In this document: one piece after another, positions 27,801-35,238 of the stretch
How the letters are laid out: every line of letters starts with the position of its first letter
Position numbering within the stretch: position 1 is the stretch's first letter
NCBI GenBank assembly: GCA_051004015.1
Contig: JBPCKT010000047.1
Coordinates: 96,745-160,744, forward strand
Direction: 5' to 3'
DNA: 64,000 nucleotides
Origin: SXOA01 sp051004015
GTDB taxonomy: Bacteria > Planctomycetota > Planctomycetia > Pirellulales > Pirellulaceae
Position numbers and translations under genes: made by a program
The notes under the pieces: generated by a model
Seen by the model: only the letters and a program-made list of their open reading frames with translations
Told to the model about the DNA's origin: nothing
The model's database searches: none

Positions 27801-27944
27801 GCCGTGGCAGGCGTAGCACTTTCCCGCCAGGATCGGCTTGATATGCCGGCTGAAACTGACTTTCGTCTCGGCGGCGGTAACGGGGGAAACGAGCGCGAGT
27901 GCGGCGGAAACGGCGAGAATCATTACGCAAGAAAACAGATGCAT
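24870..27944 (-). CDS. PSD1/DUF1549/DUF1553 cytochrome-like exported protein
   Basis: A 1024-residue planctomycete protein. After a signal peptide (cut near VTAAE) comes a PSD1 heme domain (GKCYACHGPDEAERKGEF, about residues 40-55). The DUF1549 domain covers about 150-360 (FDLTGLPPTPQQL) and includes a second Cys/His segment CCECHNHKFDPY. A beta-rich insert with discoidin-like character lies in the middle (about 480-600). DUF1553 occupies roughly the last 350 residues (FARWVTSRDNPLTARVFVNR ...). The family is exported and thought to take part in redox-linked polymer breakdown; the activity is not established. Confidence 0.9.
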   Translation of the reverse strand: MHLFSCVMILAVSAALALVSPVTAAETKVSFSRHIKPILAGKCYACHGPDEAERKGEFRLDVREVALEKHVFKPGNSKESELILRVTSTDPEMKMPPATSKKPALTEQEIELIRKWIDQGAEYDQHWSYLKPIRAPLPPVKDAAWPAGDIDRIVLASIEEAGLHPSPESDKRTLLRRLSFDLTGLPPTPQQLADFEADASPQAYEKVVDRLIAEPQYGERMAMYWLDVVRYADSAGYHSDNHRDIAPFRDYVIAAFNQNKPFDLFTQEQLAGDLLPNATTEQRIASGYNKLLQTTEEGGAQPKEYAAKYAADRVRNTSVIWLAGTMGCCECHNHKFDPYTQKDFYSFAAFFADVSEKAVGRQDQTKIPTLEQEKRIAAIDGELAALKGKLDTQTPELDAALAKWESAAKDELAKNISAWAPVKPEIAESAGGSTLETRDDLSILSTGANPAQDTYTVTLSTDKEKLTGIRLEALTDESFGNKSLSRGNGNFVLTGFEVQAASLGGDVKPVKLSTAEADYSQETYPIANAIDDKANTGWAVSGHEKAANHAAVFTFAAPIPGGPGSKIVVKMQHQSTFPQHNIGRFRLSLTTAAKPSLSETGLPADIVEIVKADVAGRNDAQKQKLAAYFRGIAPELAPDREKLAKLEAEKKTIVDAAPQTLVSMAAAPRTMRILPRGNWLDDSGQEVFPAVPEFLTSVVAAPQPAENQQRLTRLDFARWVTSRDNPLTARVFVNRLWKLAFGRGLSRSLEDFGTQGEYPTHPELLDWLAVDFMESGWDVKRLVKLLVMSKAYRQSSLVSPQLKEKDPLNNFFARQDRFRLDAELVRDNALALSGLLTKKIGGPSVKPYQPAGYWQYLNFPTREWMNDHGDDLYRRGLYTYWQRTFLNPSLLAFDAPSREECTVNRPRSNTPQQALVLLNDPTYVEAARALAVRIVKNGGGETGKRLEFAFREVLTRSPRESELKVLLPLYEKHLQQYKADPASAEKLLAVGESKVPADLDKAELAAWTSIARVLLNLHETITRN

Positions 27945-28061
27945 CGCGGCGAGCTCCGGGCAAGGAGTTGAAGGCGGGACAACCAGTCATTTTAACGTGC
28001 CAGGTGGGCACAAGGGGGAAGATTGATTCTAAAATGGAGGAAAGCCCAGGACAACCAACGA

Positions 28062-28571
28062 ATGCCCGCCATCCACGAAGAGCACCAGAAGCAAGGCCCG
28101 CAGTCCATCCGCTGCGTCGTCATCACCGTCAGCGACACCCGCACGCCCGAAACCGATACCGGAGGGCAGACGGTCATCCACCATCTGACGGCTGCGGGGC
28201 ACCAGATCGTTGCCCGCGAGATCATTCCCGACGATCCCGCCCGTATGAAACCGCTGCTGCTATCCCTTCAAGCCCGCGATGACATCGACGCCATCCTGAT
28301 GACCGGGGGCACCGGCATTTCCAGCCGCGACCAAACCTTCGAGACCGTTTCAGCCCTGCTTACCAAGCCACTCCCCGGCTATGGCGAAATCTTCCGCATG
28401 CTCAGCTTTCAAGAGATCGGCCCCGCCGCCATCCTTAGCCGGGCCATTGGCGGGCTCCTCGGCCGGAAAGTCCTGCTCACCATGCCCGGCAGCCCTGCGG
28501 CCGTGAAGCTGGCCATGGAGAAAATCATCATTCCCCAGTTGCCGCATTTGCTGCGGGAGGCGAGCAGGTAG
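28062..28571 (+). CDS. moaB: Molybdenum cofactor biosynthesis protein MoaB/MogA family
   Basis: A 169-residue protein from the ATG at 28062; a TTG at 28023 is less likely. This family binds molybdopterin and adenylates it (MogA) or is a close relative (MoaB). Signature segments are VVITVSDTRTPETDTGG, ILMTGGTGISSRDQTFETV, LSRAIGGLLGRKVLLTMPGSPAAVKLAME. It is divergent from the DUF1553 gene. Together with the XdhC/MocA pair it points to molybdenum enzymes in the cell. Confidence 0.88.
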   Translation: MPAIHEEHQKQGPQSIRCVVITVSDTRTPETDTGGQTVIHHLTAAGHQIVAREIIPDDPARMKPLLLSLQARDDIDAILMTGGTGISSRDQTFETVSALLTKPLPGYGEIFRMLSFQEIGPAAILSRAIGGLLGRKVLLTMPGSPAAVKLAMEKIIIPQLPHLLREASR

Positions 28572-29084
28572 CCAAAATGCGCCGAACAAAGCTCACTCGG
28601 GGCGGGTAGCTAGGGCTAAAAAAAGTCCCACTTTCTTTTTGCGAAGTGCCTTTCTTTGATATGGACATGTGTATAATATTGGTTGGTCGCCAGCGGCTGC
28701 CGGGCTTCCAGTGCGCGCGACGATGGTTGTGGTGGTGCGAAATGGGAGTGATTGGTAGGCGGTTTCGAGCGGTAAGTCGCGCACCGAAATGAATCTGCAA
28801 AATGGTTATCACGGACTCGCAGCGGCGATGAATCAAGAAAGAGACTATGAATCAGACTTACGGCGACGGACTGCTATGAAACATATGTATACATACGAAC
28901 TTGCGACAAGAGTCGTCGCCGTAAGTGCCTGAAAAACCGAGGCCAGAATCATGAATAAAACTCGACCTTTGGGGGGTGCCAGGCTGGTTATCGGGCTTAT
29001 CACTCGCGGAGCCGTGGGTTGAAGCCCGCACACTCCCCTGCGAAGATGAGCGTCGAAAGTCGTCAGACAACCTGGAGAATTACC
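28572..29084 (+). other. Gene-free 0.5-kb region with promoter-like box and long hairpin
   Basis: No convincing gene fits here. A perfect TATAAT (28672-28677) is preceded by a T-rich stretch but no good -35 box. A 13-bp perfect inverted repeat pairs 28856-28868 with 28914-28926 around a 45-base loop whose centre is itself palindromic (atgtatacat). A/T-rich repeats near 28610-28645 resemble dispersed elements. It could be a long leader for the gene at 29085 or a small RNA. Confidence 0.5.
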
Positions 29085-32000
29085 ATGCCGTCACCGGCAA
29101 AGAACCTGAGCACCAAACTCGTCCTCGCCGTGCTTGTCGGCCTGCTGGCTCTGCTGGTCAGCAACGGTCTGGTCAGCCAGGAGAAAAAGCCCGCCGAAAC
29201 CGACGCGGCGGATAAGGACTACGCCGCCGAGCTGCCGCAGATTCCGGCGACGGAGGCCAAGGATGCGGTGAAGACGTTTACCGTGGCCAAAGGGTTCAAG
29301 ATGGACCTCGTCGTTGCCGAGCCGCTGGTGACGGACCCGATTGCCCTGGCCATCGACGAGAACTTGCGGATGTACGTCGTGGAAATGAACGGCTACAGCG
29401 AAAACCGCGACGACAAGCTCAGCAAGATTCGCCTGCTGGATGACAAGGACGGCGATGGGAAGTATGAAACGAGCAAAGTCTTTGTCGACAAGCTGAACTG
29501 GCCCACGGCGATTGCCTGCTGGGACGGCGGTATCATCGTGGCCGATGCCCCCGACATCCTTTGGTTCAAGGACACAACCGGCGACGATGTGCCGGACGAA
29601 AACAAGGTCCTCTTCACCGGTTTCGGTATCAGCAACGTGCAGGGGCTGATCAACTCGTTCAACTGGGGGCTCGATAACCGCTATTACTGCTCCACTAGCA
29701 GCACCGGGGCGGAAGCGACCAAACCAGGCGACCTCAGCTTCAAACCGCTCCCTCTTCGGGGCCGCGATTTCGCCCTCGACTGCCGCGGCATGGCGCTGGA
29801 GCCGACCACCGGCGGAGCCCAGCACGGCATGTCATTCGACGACTGGGGGAACCGCTTCATCTGCTCCAACAGCGACCACATTATTCAGGTGATGATTGAG
29901 GACCGTTACCTGGCCCGCAATCCGTACCTGGCCGCGACTACGCCGAAGAAGAGCATCGCCGCCGACGGACCGCAGGCCGACGTCTTCCGCACCAGCCGCG
30001 TCGAGCCCTGGCGCGTGGTCCGGACGCGGCTGAGGAAAAAGGGGATCGTTCCAGGCATCGTGGAAGGAGGGGGGCGGGACTCGGGATATTTCACCAGTGC
30101 GACCGGCGTGACCATCTATCGCGGCAACGCCTGGCCCAAGGAATTTCACGGCCTGGCCATCGTCGGCGACGTGGGAAGCAACATCATCCACCGCAAACGG
30201 CTGGAGGAGAACGGCCTGGAGTTCAAAGCAGTGCGGATCGACGAAAAATCGGAGCTGGTCGCCTCCACCGACAACTGGTTCCGCCCCGTGCAGTACGCCA
30301 ACGCCCCCGACGGCTCCCTCTACGTCTGCGATATGTACCGCGAAACCATCGAGCACCCGGCCAGCTTGCCCCCCGCCATCAAGAAGCACGTTGACCTGAC
30401 CAGCGGACGCGACCGGGGCCGCATCTGGCGACTCATTCCCGAGAGCTTCAAGCAGCCGAAGCTGGAGAAGCTCGGCGGCAAAACGACCGAGCAACTCGTC
30501 GCCCTACTGGAAGACCCCAACGGCTGGCACCGAGACACGGCGTCGCGGCTGATCTATCAGCGGCAGGACCAAAAGGCCGTTTTACCGCTGGTGAAGCTCG
30601 CCACCAAGTCGGCTTCACCGCTGGGCCGCATCCATGCCCTGTATGCCCTCGCCGGGCTGAACGCCTTGGAAGCCGAGATGGTCTTCGCCAACCTGGAAAA
30701 CGAAAACGCTCACGTGCGGCAACATGCCATTCGCCTGGCGGAGCAATTTATCTTTGATGCACCGGGCATTCGCAATTTACTCACCGAGAAACTTCCGAAA
30801 GATGAATCGCTCCATGTCCGTTATCAGTTGGCTCTCTCGCTGGGTGAATTCCCCGCGGAGATTGCCACGCAAAACGTGGCCCTGGCGGAACTGGCGGTGA
30901 AAGACGGCGCGAACCCCTACATGCGAACCGCCATTCTTAGCTCGCTCAAGGAAGGTGCCGGAGACTTGCTCCTGCGGCTGCGGAAGAATGCAGAGTTCCG
31001 TGCCACCGCACAAGGTCGTGAACTCATCAGGATGCTCGCCACGCAAATCGGGAAGCAGCAGGATCCGGGAGATGTGGTCGCCTTGCTGCAAACACTGACG
31101 AACCTCGACAAGGAAGACCCCGCCGCATTTCAATCCATCATTCAGGCACTGGCCGCCAAACCGGGAAGCGACCTGGCGAAGAGCCTGGAGCAAGTTACTG
31201 GCGGCAAAGCGGCCGAAGTGATGAAGGCTGTCTTCACGAGCGCCCTCAAATCCGCTGGCGACGAAAACCTGACTGCCGCCAAACGGGCCGCTGCGGTCAA
31301 GCAACTCTCGACGGGTACTTTCGCCGATGCCGCCGAGCTGCTGACGAGCTTCCTAGAACCGACGCAGCCGGCGGAATTCCAGGGAGCAGCGCTTTCCACC
31401 CTCGGCTCGTTCGACAGTCCCGAAGTGGCCGGCCTGCTCATCGAGCGTTACGCCGCCATGAGCCCACGGCTCAAGTCGCAGGCCGCCGACGTCCTGTTTT
31501 CCCGCGCGACCTGGATTGTGGCCCTGCTCGATGCCATCGAGAAAGAGGCCATTCCGCTGGGTGACTTCGATCCTGCCCGGCTCAAGCTGCTCACGGAACA
31601 TGCCGACGAAGGCGTCCGCGAGCGGGTCAAGAAAATCGTGGCCAAACTGCAAGTGACCAAGCGCGGCGATGTGCTTGCGGCCTACAAGCCGGTGCTGGAA
31701 ATGAAGGGAGACGCTGCCCGTGGCAAAGAGGCGTTCAAGAAAACCTGCGCGGCCTGCCACAAGCTGGAAGGTGTCGGCTTTGAGCTCGCCCCCAACCTGG
31801 CGGCGATGAAGAACCGCGGGCCGGAGGCGATCCTGCTGAACGTCCTCGACCCCAACCGCGAAGTGAACCCGCAGTACCTCAATTACATCGTGCAGCTATC
31901 CGACGGCCGCACGCTGAATGGAATCATCTCCGCCGAAACCGCCACCAGCCTGACTCTCAAGCGAGCCGACAACGCCACCGACACCGTCCTCCGCATCGAC

Positions 32001-32111
32001 ATCGAGCGCCTCAAAAGCACGGGCCAATCGCTGATGCCGGAAGGGATGGAGAAGCAGGTGGACAAGCACGCGATGGCGGACCTGCTCGAATATTTCAAGT
32101 CGCTGGAATAG
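29085..32111 (+). CDS. PVC-type heme-binding CxxCH protein with propeller and HEAT-like repeats
   Basis: A 1008-residue exported protein starting at the ATG at 29085 (GGAGAA ribosome site) with a signal or anchor helix (LVLAVLVGLLALLVSNGL). Residues about 55-440 look like a dehydrogenase-type beta-propeller (FKMDLVVAEPLVTDPIALAIDENLRMYVVEMNGY ... SLYVCDMYRETIEHP). Alpha-helical HEAT-like repeats follow (about 470-860). The C-terminal domain has heme motif CAACHK, then FELAPNLAAMKNRGPEAILLNVLDPNREVNPQY, typical of the planctomycete/Verrucomicrobia family. The TAG stop is part of a palindromic repeat. Confidence 0.9.
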   Translation: MPSPAKNLSTKLVLAVLVGLLALLVSNGLVSQEKKPAETDAADKDYAAELPQIPATEAKDAVKTFTVAKGFKMDLVVAEPLVTDPIALAIDENLRMYVVEMNGYSENRDDKLSKIRLLDDKDGDGKYETSKVFVDKLNWPTAIACWDGGIIVADAPDILWFKDTTGDDVPDENKVLFTGFGISNVQGLINSFNWGLDNRYYCSTSSTGAEATKPGDLSFKPLPLRGRDFALDCRGMALEPTTGGAQHGMSFDDWGNRFICSNSDHIIQVMIEDRYLARNPYLAATTPKKSIAADGPQADVFRTSRVEPWRVVRTRLRKKGIVPGIVEGGGRDSGYFTSATGVTIYRGNAWPKEFHGLAIVGDVGSNIIHRKRLEENGLEFKAVRIDEKSELVASTDNWFRPVQYANAPDGSLYVCDMYRETIEHPASLPPAIKKHVDLTSGRDRGRIWRLIPESFKQPKLEKLGGKTTEQLVALLEDPNGWHRDTASRLIYQRQDQKAVLPLVKLATKSASPLGRIHALYALAGLNALEAEMVFANLENENAHVRQHAIRLAEQFIFDAPGIRNLLTEKLPKDESLHVRYQLALSLGEFPAEIATQNVALAELAVKDGANPYMRTAILSSLKEGAGDLLLRLRKNAEFRATAQGRELIRMLATQIGKQQDPGDVVALLQTLTNLDKEDPAAFQSIIQALAAKPGSDLAKSLEQVTGGKAAEVMKAVFTSALKSAGDENLTAAKRAAAVKQLSTGTFADAAELLTSFLEPTQPAEFQGAALSTLGSFDSPEVAGLLIERYAAMSPRLKSQAADVLFSRATWIVALLDAIEKEAIPLGDFDPARLKLLTEHADEGVRERVKKIVAKLQVTKRGDVLAAYKPVLEMKGDAARGKEAFKKTCAACHKLEGVGFELAPNLAAMKNRGPEAILLNVLDPNREVNPQYLNYIVQLSDGRTLNGIISAETATSLTLKRADNATDTVLRIDIERLKSTGQSLMPEGMEKQVDKHAMADLLEYFKSLE

Positions 32112-32163
32112 TACTCCTCACGCTCCGCGTGAGGATTCATCTCGCGGAGCGAGATGAGTACTT
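32109..32163. repeat. agtact-bounded palindromic repeat, copy 2
   Basis: Palindromes cctcacgctccgcgtgagg and catctcgcggagcgagatg lie between tagtact and agtact. The left end supplies the TAG stop of the heme protein. The right end is read in the minus-strand gene, supplying its last residues. Confidence 0.85.
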
Positions 32164-33333
32164 TTCTTGGCGCAGCAATTCCAGCAACTTCGTCGCACAC
32201 GCCATGGCAAACGCCTCATCATTGATATGGTTATCCAGCTCCACCAGCTCGACTGCGCCATGCGTGCGGCGGATGCTGTCATAGAGGGCGGTGCGCGCGG
32301 CGGGATCGTCGAACGATTGGCCGGCGCGGTCGATGGCCGAGACTCCTTGCAGCGGCAGCAGGATGCAGGCGGGGCCTTTGGCGGCTGCGACCTTGCGGCC
32401 GACCTCTTCGCCGAGCCGGGAGTTCTCTTCCGGCGTGGTCCGCATCAGCGTGACGGACGGATTGTGGACGTGAAACTTGCGGCCCTTGAATTTCTCCGGC
32501 ACCGTCGGGACCGGGCCAAAGTTCACCATGTCGAGCGCTCCGACCGAAACCACCTGCGGCACGCCCCGCTTCCCGGCCGCCGTCAGCCGATCCGGACCCG
32601 CGGAGAGGACGCCGCCGACCAGCTCATCCGCCAGCTCTGTCGTCGTGATGTCCAAGACGCCGGCAATCAATCCGTCCCGAATGAGCGATTCCATCGCCTG
32701 TCCGCCGTTCCCCGTGGCGTGGAACACGAGCACTTCATAACCGGCTTCTTCGAGCACCTGGCGGGCGTTTTGAACACAGGGAGTCGTCACGCCGAACATG
32801 GTGGCGGCGATGAGTGGCTTGTCGTCAGCCGCGCTCGTAGGATGGGACTCCAGTCCCGTCCGTGCAAACTCCGGACGGGACTGGAGTCCCATCCTACACA
32901 TCCCCGCCATCGCCGCGGCCGCTTCGCCGAGTATCTTGCGACTGACGCGATTGATGCCCGCGATGTCAACCACCGAATTGAGCATCAGGATGTCTTTATC
33001 GCCGACGTACTGCCGCACCTGGCCGGAGGCGAGCGTGCTGACCATCAACTTCGGGACGCCAATGGGAAGCTCCCGCATGGCCGCCGTGCCGATGGCCGTC
33101 CCTGCCGAGCCGCCGAGTGCCAGCACGCCGCTCACTTTGCCGGCAGCAAAGGCGTCACGCACAACCTTAGCCGCTCCATCTGCCGCTGCCGTCACAGCCG
33201 CTCCGCGGTCGTTGGTTCCCATGCAGCTTGTATCAACGACGGTTACGTCCAGCCCAAGTTCCGTCAGGCGGTCGCGAACGAAAGCCGCTTCGGGGCCTTT
33301 GGTGTCGAGGGTGACGAGAAGGTAGATGGACAT
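32137..33333 (-). CDS. Tm-1-like ATP-binding (UPF0261) protein with embedded repeats
   Basis: A 398-residue member of the Tm-1-like/UPF0261 family (YLLVTLDTKGPEAAFVRDRL, VLALGGSAGTAIGTAAMRELPIGVPKLMVST, KPLIAATMFGVTTPCVQNAR). The family was named after a tomato virus-resistance protein; bacterial function is unclear. Two oddities are visible: residues about 145-166 (RMGLQSRPEFARTGLESHP) translate a 26-bp-arm palindrome, and the last eight residues (KYSSRSAR) translate repeat copy 2. The HpcH aldolase gene is just upstream on the same strand; Tm-1-like and aldolase/TIM-barrel proteins often go together. Confidence 0.88.
   Translation of the reverse strand: MSIYLLVTLDTKGPEAAFVRDRLTELGLDVTVVDTSCMGTNDRGAAVTAAADGAAKVVRDAFAAGKVSGVLALGGSAGTAIGTAAMRELPIGVPKLMVSTLASGQVRQYVGDKDILMLNSVVDIAGINRVSRKILGEAAAAMAGMCRMGLQSRPEFARTGLESHPTSAADDKPLIAATMFGVTTPCVQNARQVLEEAGYEVLVFHATGNGGQAMESLIRDGLIAGVLDITTTELADELVGGVLSAGPDRLTAAGKRGVPQVVSVGALDMVNFGPVPTVPEKFKGRKFHVHNPSVTLMRTTPEENSRLGEEVGRKVAAAKGPACILLPLQGVSAIDRAGQSFDDPAARTALYDSIRRTHGAVELVELDNHINDEAFAMACATKLLELLRQEKYSSRSAR
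32837..32897. repeat. Palindromic repeat inside the Tm-1-like gene
   Basis: A perfect 26-base inverted repeat (32837-32862 and 32872-32897) with a 9-base loop; each arm contains gggactccagtccc, itself palindromic. It lies in frame in the Tm-1-like gene between IAGM-like and KPLIAATMF segments that adjoin in relatives. Confidence 0.85.
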
Positions 33334-33349
33334 GATTCTTCAAGAATAG

Positions 33350-33402
33350 TACTCCTCACGCTCCGCGTGAGGAGTCATCTCGCGGAGCGAGATGAGTACT
33401 AT
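33350..33402. repeat. agtact-bounded palindromic repeat, copy 3
   Basis: Palindromes cctcacgctccgcgtgagg and catctcgcggagcgagatg are bounded by tagtact and agtact. The right end is within 4 bases of the TAG stop of the aldolase gene; the left end lies 16 bases from the start of the Tm-1-like gene. Confidence 0.85.
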
Positions 33403-34200
33403 CTAATACCTCGCCACGTCTTTCTTGCTCCGGTCGGGATGCAGGATGGCCAGCGTCTCTTCAGCCTTTTGCGACATGAACCGGAGCTCGCTGCCCACGG
33501 CCAGGAACTGCATTCCCTGTTTGGCGCGTTCCAGACCGTTCTCGGGGTCCATCGCATGGATGCCTGTCGGACAGCCGACCTTCTTGCCGACAGCAATGAC
33601 CTGCTGGATGGCAGCTTCGTGCTCGGCGGGGGTGGGAAACGTGCCGTCGGGCTTGCGCATCTGGAACCGCAGGTCATTCGGGCCGATGAAGATGGCATCG
33701 ACGCCGGGGAGGCTGTAAATCTCTGGGGCGTTGGCCACGCCGCGCGGGCTTTCCGTTTGCAGGACGACCAGGATGTTGTCATTGGCGGCCGTGTAATACT
33801 CGCCTGCCCCAGTGTCGAAGTTCATGGCGTGCATCCCGCCTCCGACGCTCCGGTTGCCAACCGGCGGATAGTAGGCGGCAGCGATGGCAATCTTCGCTTG
33901 CTCGACCGTATCGACCATCGGCACCACGATGCCCCAAGCCCCCGCGTCCAGCACCCGCTTGATGTAGTGGTGGCTCCCTTCCGGCACACGGGCCAGCGGC
34001 ACGCAGCCCGCTTCGGCGACCGCGGCGAAAATCATGGCTGCTTGCGACCAGTCGATGGCGGAGTGCTCGATGTCGAGCGTCAACCAGTCAAAGCCCATCC
34101 GGGCCAGGATGCGGGTGGCATACAGGTCACCGAGGCTCAGCCATGTTCCAAAGCTCACTTCGCCCCGGCGGAGCTTTTCCTTCACATAGTTCTTGCGCAT
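33403..34200 (-). CDS. HpcH/HpaI family aldolase
   Basis: A 265-residue class II, metal-dependent aldolase of the HpcH/HpaI family, which cleaves or forms pyruvate-derived keto-acids. Signature segments are SFGTWLSLGD, FDWLTLDIEHSAIDW, PLARVPEG, GAWGIVVPMVDTVEQAK, VVLQTESPRGVANAPEI and GVDAIFIGPNDLRF; the Glu in QTESP and Asp in GVDAIF are the probable metal ligands. It is upstream of the Tm-1-like gene on the same strand. The native substrate is unknown. Confidence 0.88.
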   Translation of the reverse strand: MRKNYVKEKLRRGEVSFGTWLSLGDLYATRILARMGFDWLTLDIEHSAIDWSQAAMIFAAVAEAGCVPLARVPEGSHHYIKRVLDAGAWGIVVPMVDTVEQAKIAIAAAYYPPVGNRSVGGGMHAMNFDTGAGEYYTAANDNILVVLQTESPRGVANAPEIYSLPGVDAIFIGPNDLRFQMRKPDGTFPTPAEHEAAIQQVIAVGKKVGCPTGIHAMDPENGLERAKQGMQFLAVGSELRFMSQKAEETLAILHPDRSKKDVARY

Positions 34201-34293
34201 GAGACCGATTCGCTCCCAGGAAGATCGAAGACATTCAGGTTGGCCTTTAGCCTAACGACGAAGAGCGGGCCTGAAAATGAGGGCACACGGACG

Positions 34294-34370
34294 GGGTCGG
34301 GAGGGGTTTTCGCGGCGGGCGACTCAGCCGCCCTTGTGATCGTTGACCGCGAAAACTCCTCCCGACCCCT
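34294..34370. repeat. Inverted repeat overlapping the end of a membrane-protein gene
   Basis: Arms 34294-34316 and 34348-34370 (ggggtcgggagg-gttttcgcgg) are complementary over 23 bases with one mismatch. The right arm encodes GSGGVFAV near the C-terminus of the membrane protein, whose stop (34324) lies in the loop. Confidence 0.75.
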
Positions 34371-35229
34371 TCACGCGGCTCCAGTTGGGAAATCGCACCC
34401 GCTCCAGTCGAAAACCCGCCAACCGCACCAGCCCCAGCGACATGAGCAGCCAGCCGATGTACAGACCGTTCATCCAGACGAACATCATGACGCTCCGCGG
34501 GTTTGCCAGACGCTGCGCGGCGAACCACTCCAGCAGCGTAATGAGCGCGGCCAGGCTGAGCGTGATCACCAGGTTCTTGAGCCAGCCACGTGGAACCCAG
34601 TAGATGGTGACAACGCTGTTGGCGAGCAGCAGATTGCCGACGAGGAGCACGCTGGAAAGCATCAGGCTGTCTTCCGTGATATTCATCCAGTTGAAGACGG
34701 CATCTGTCGGCCAGAGCCACCGGAGCGATCCCAAGAGCAGCGCGAAAGCGGCCATCAAGGCGAGCAGCTCCCACAAGTGAAACTGGGCCCGTCGCCGCTG
34801 GGGAGTCTCTCCACTCTGCACATTCCGCCAATCGATGCCAAAGCTCCTGGCAGCGAGGCACATGCCTTGAATGAGCAGGCAGTGCAGCATGGCGGTGGTC
34901 AGCGTTACCACAATCCGCTCGATAGGCACGAAGCCTTGTCCGGTCCTTGGGCCAAACGCCATCAGCAGCACGAACCCGGCCAGCAGCGAGCCGAGCAAAG
35001 AGAGCGGCAGACGCAGGGCAAACGTCATTTGGGACCAGGCCGCCCAGGCCGCGATGACGGCAATTTCCCCATGCACCAGCCCCGACGCAATCCGCAGCCG
35101 ACCGCCGATGCGGGAAATTGGCCAGACTCCCTCGGGAAGGAGAAACAGGAATGCCAGACCGGCCACGTGCAAGAGCACGAGGAGCAAGATGGGAGCGATA
35201 CTAATGGAGTTGGACGGACGTTCAATCAT
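34324..35229 (-). CDS. Multi-pass membrane protein, unknown function
   Basis: A 301-residue protein with about eight hydrophobic segments. I use the ATG at 35229. The mid-protein segment RRRAQFHLWELLALMAAFALLL is another version of the QF-S/T-L juxtamembrane motif. The first 120 residues hold four helices (ISIAPILLLVLLHVAGLAF, ASGLVHGEIAVIAAWAAW ...). The last ~15 residues (GSGGVFAVNDHKGG) come from a repeat. It starts 10 bases after the isomerase-like gene ends, so they may be co-transcribed. I do not recognise the family. Confidence 0.6.
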   Translation of the reverse strand: MIERPSNSISIAPILLLVLLHVAGLAFLFLLPEGVWPISRIGGRLRIASGLVHGEIAVIAAWAAWSQMTFALRLPLSLLGSLLAGFVLLMAFGPRTGQGFVPIERIVVTLTTAMLHCLLIQGMCLAARSFGIDWRNVQSGETPQRRRAQFHLWELLALMAAFALLLGSLRWLWPTDAVFNWMNITEDSLMLSSVLLVGNLLLANSVVTIYWVPRGWLKNLVITLSLAALITLLEWFAAQRLANPRSVMMFVWMNGLYIGWLLMSLGLVRLAGFRLERVRFPNWSRVKGSGGVFAVNDHKGG

Positions 35230-35238
35230 CGTCAGCAA

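Noticed and set aside
28621..28677. A standard sigma-70 promoter
   Set aside because: TATAAT is perfect, but TTGATA is only 10 bases upstream and no other -35 at 16-18 bases fits, so I list the box only as promoter-like.
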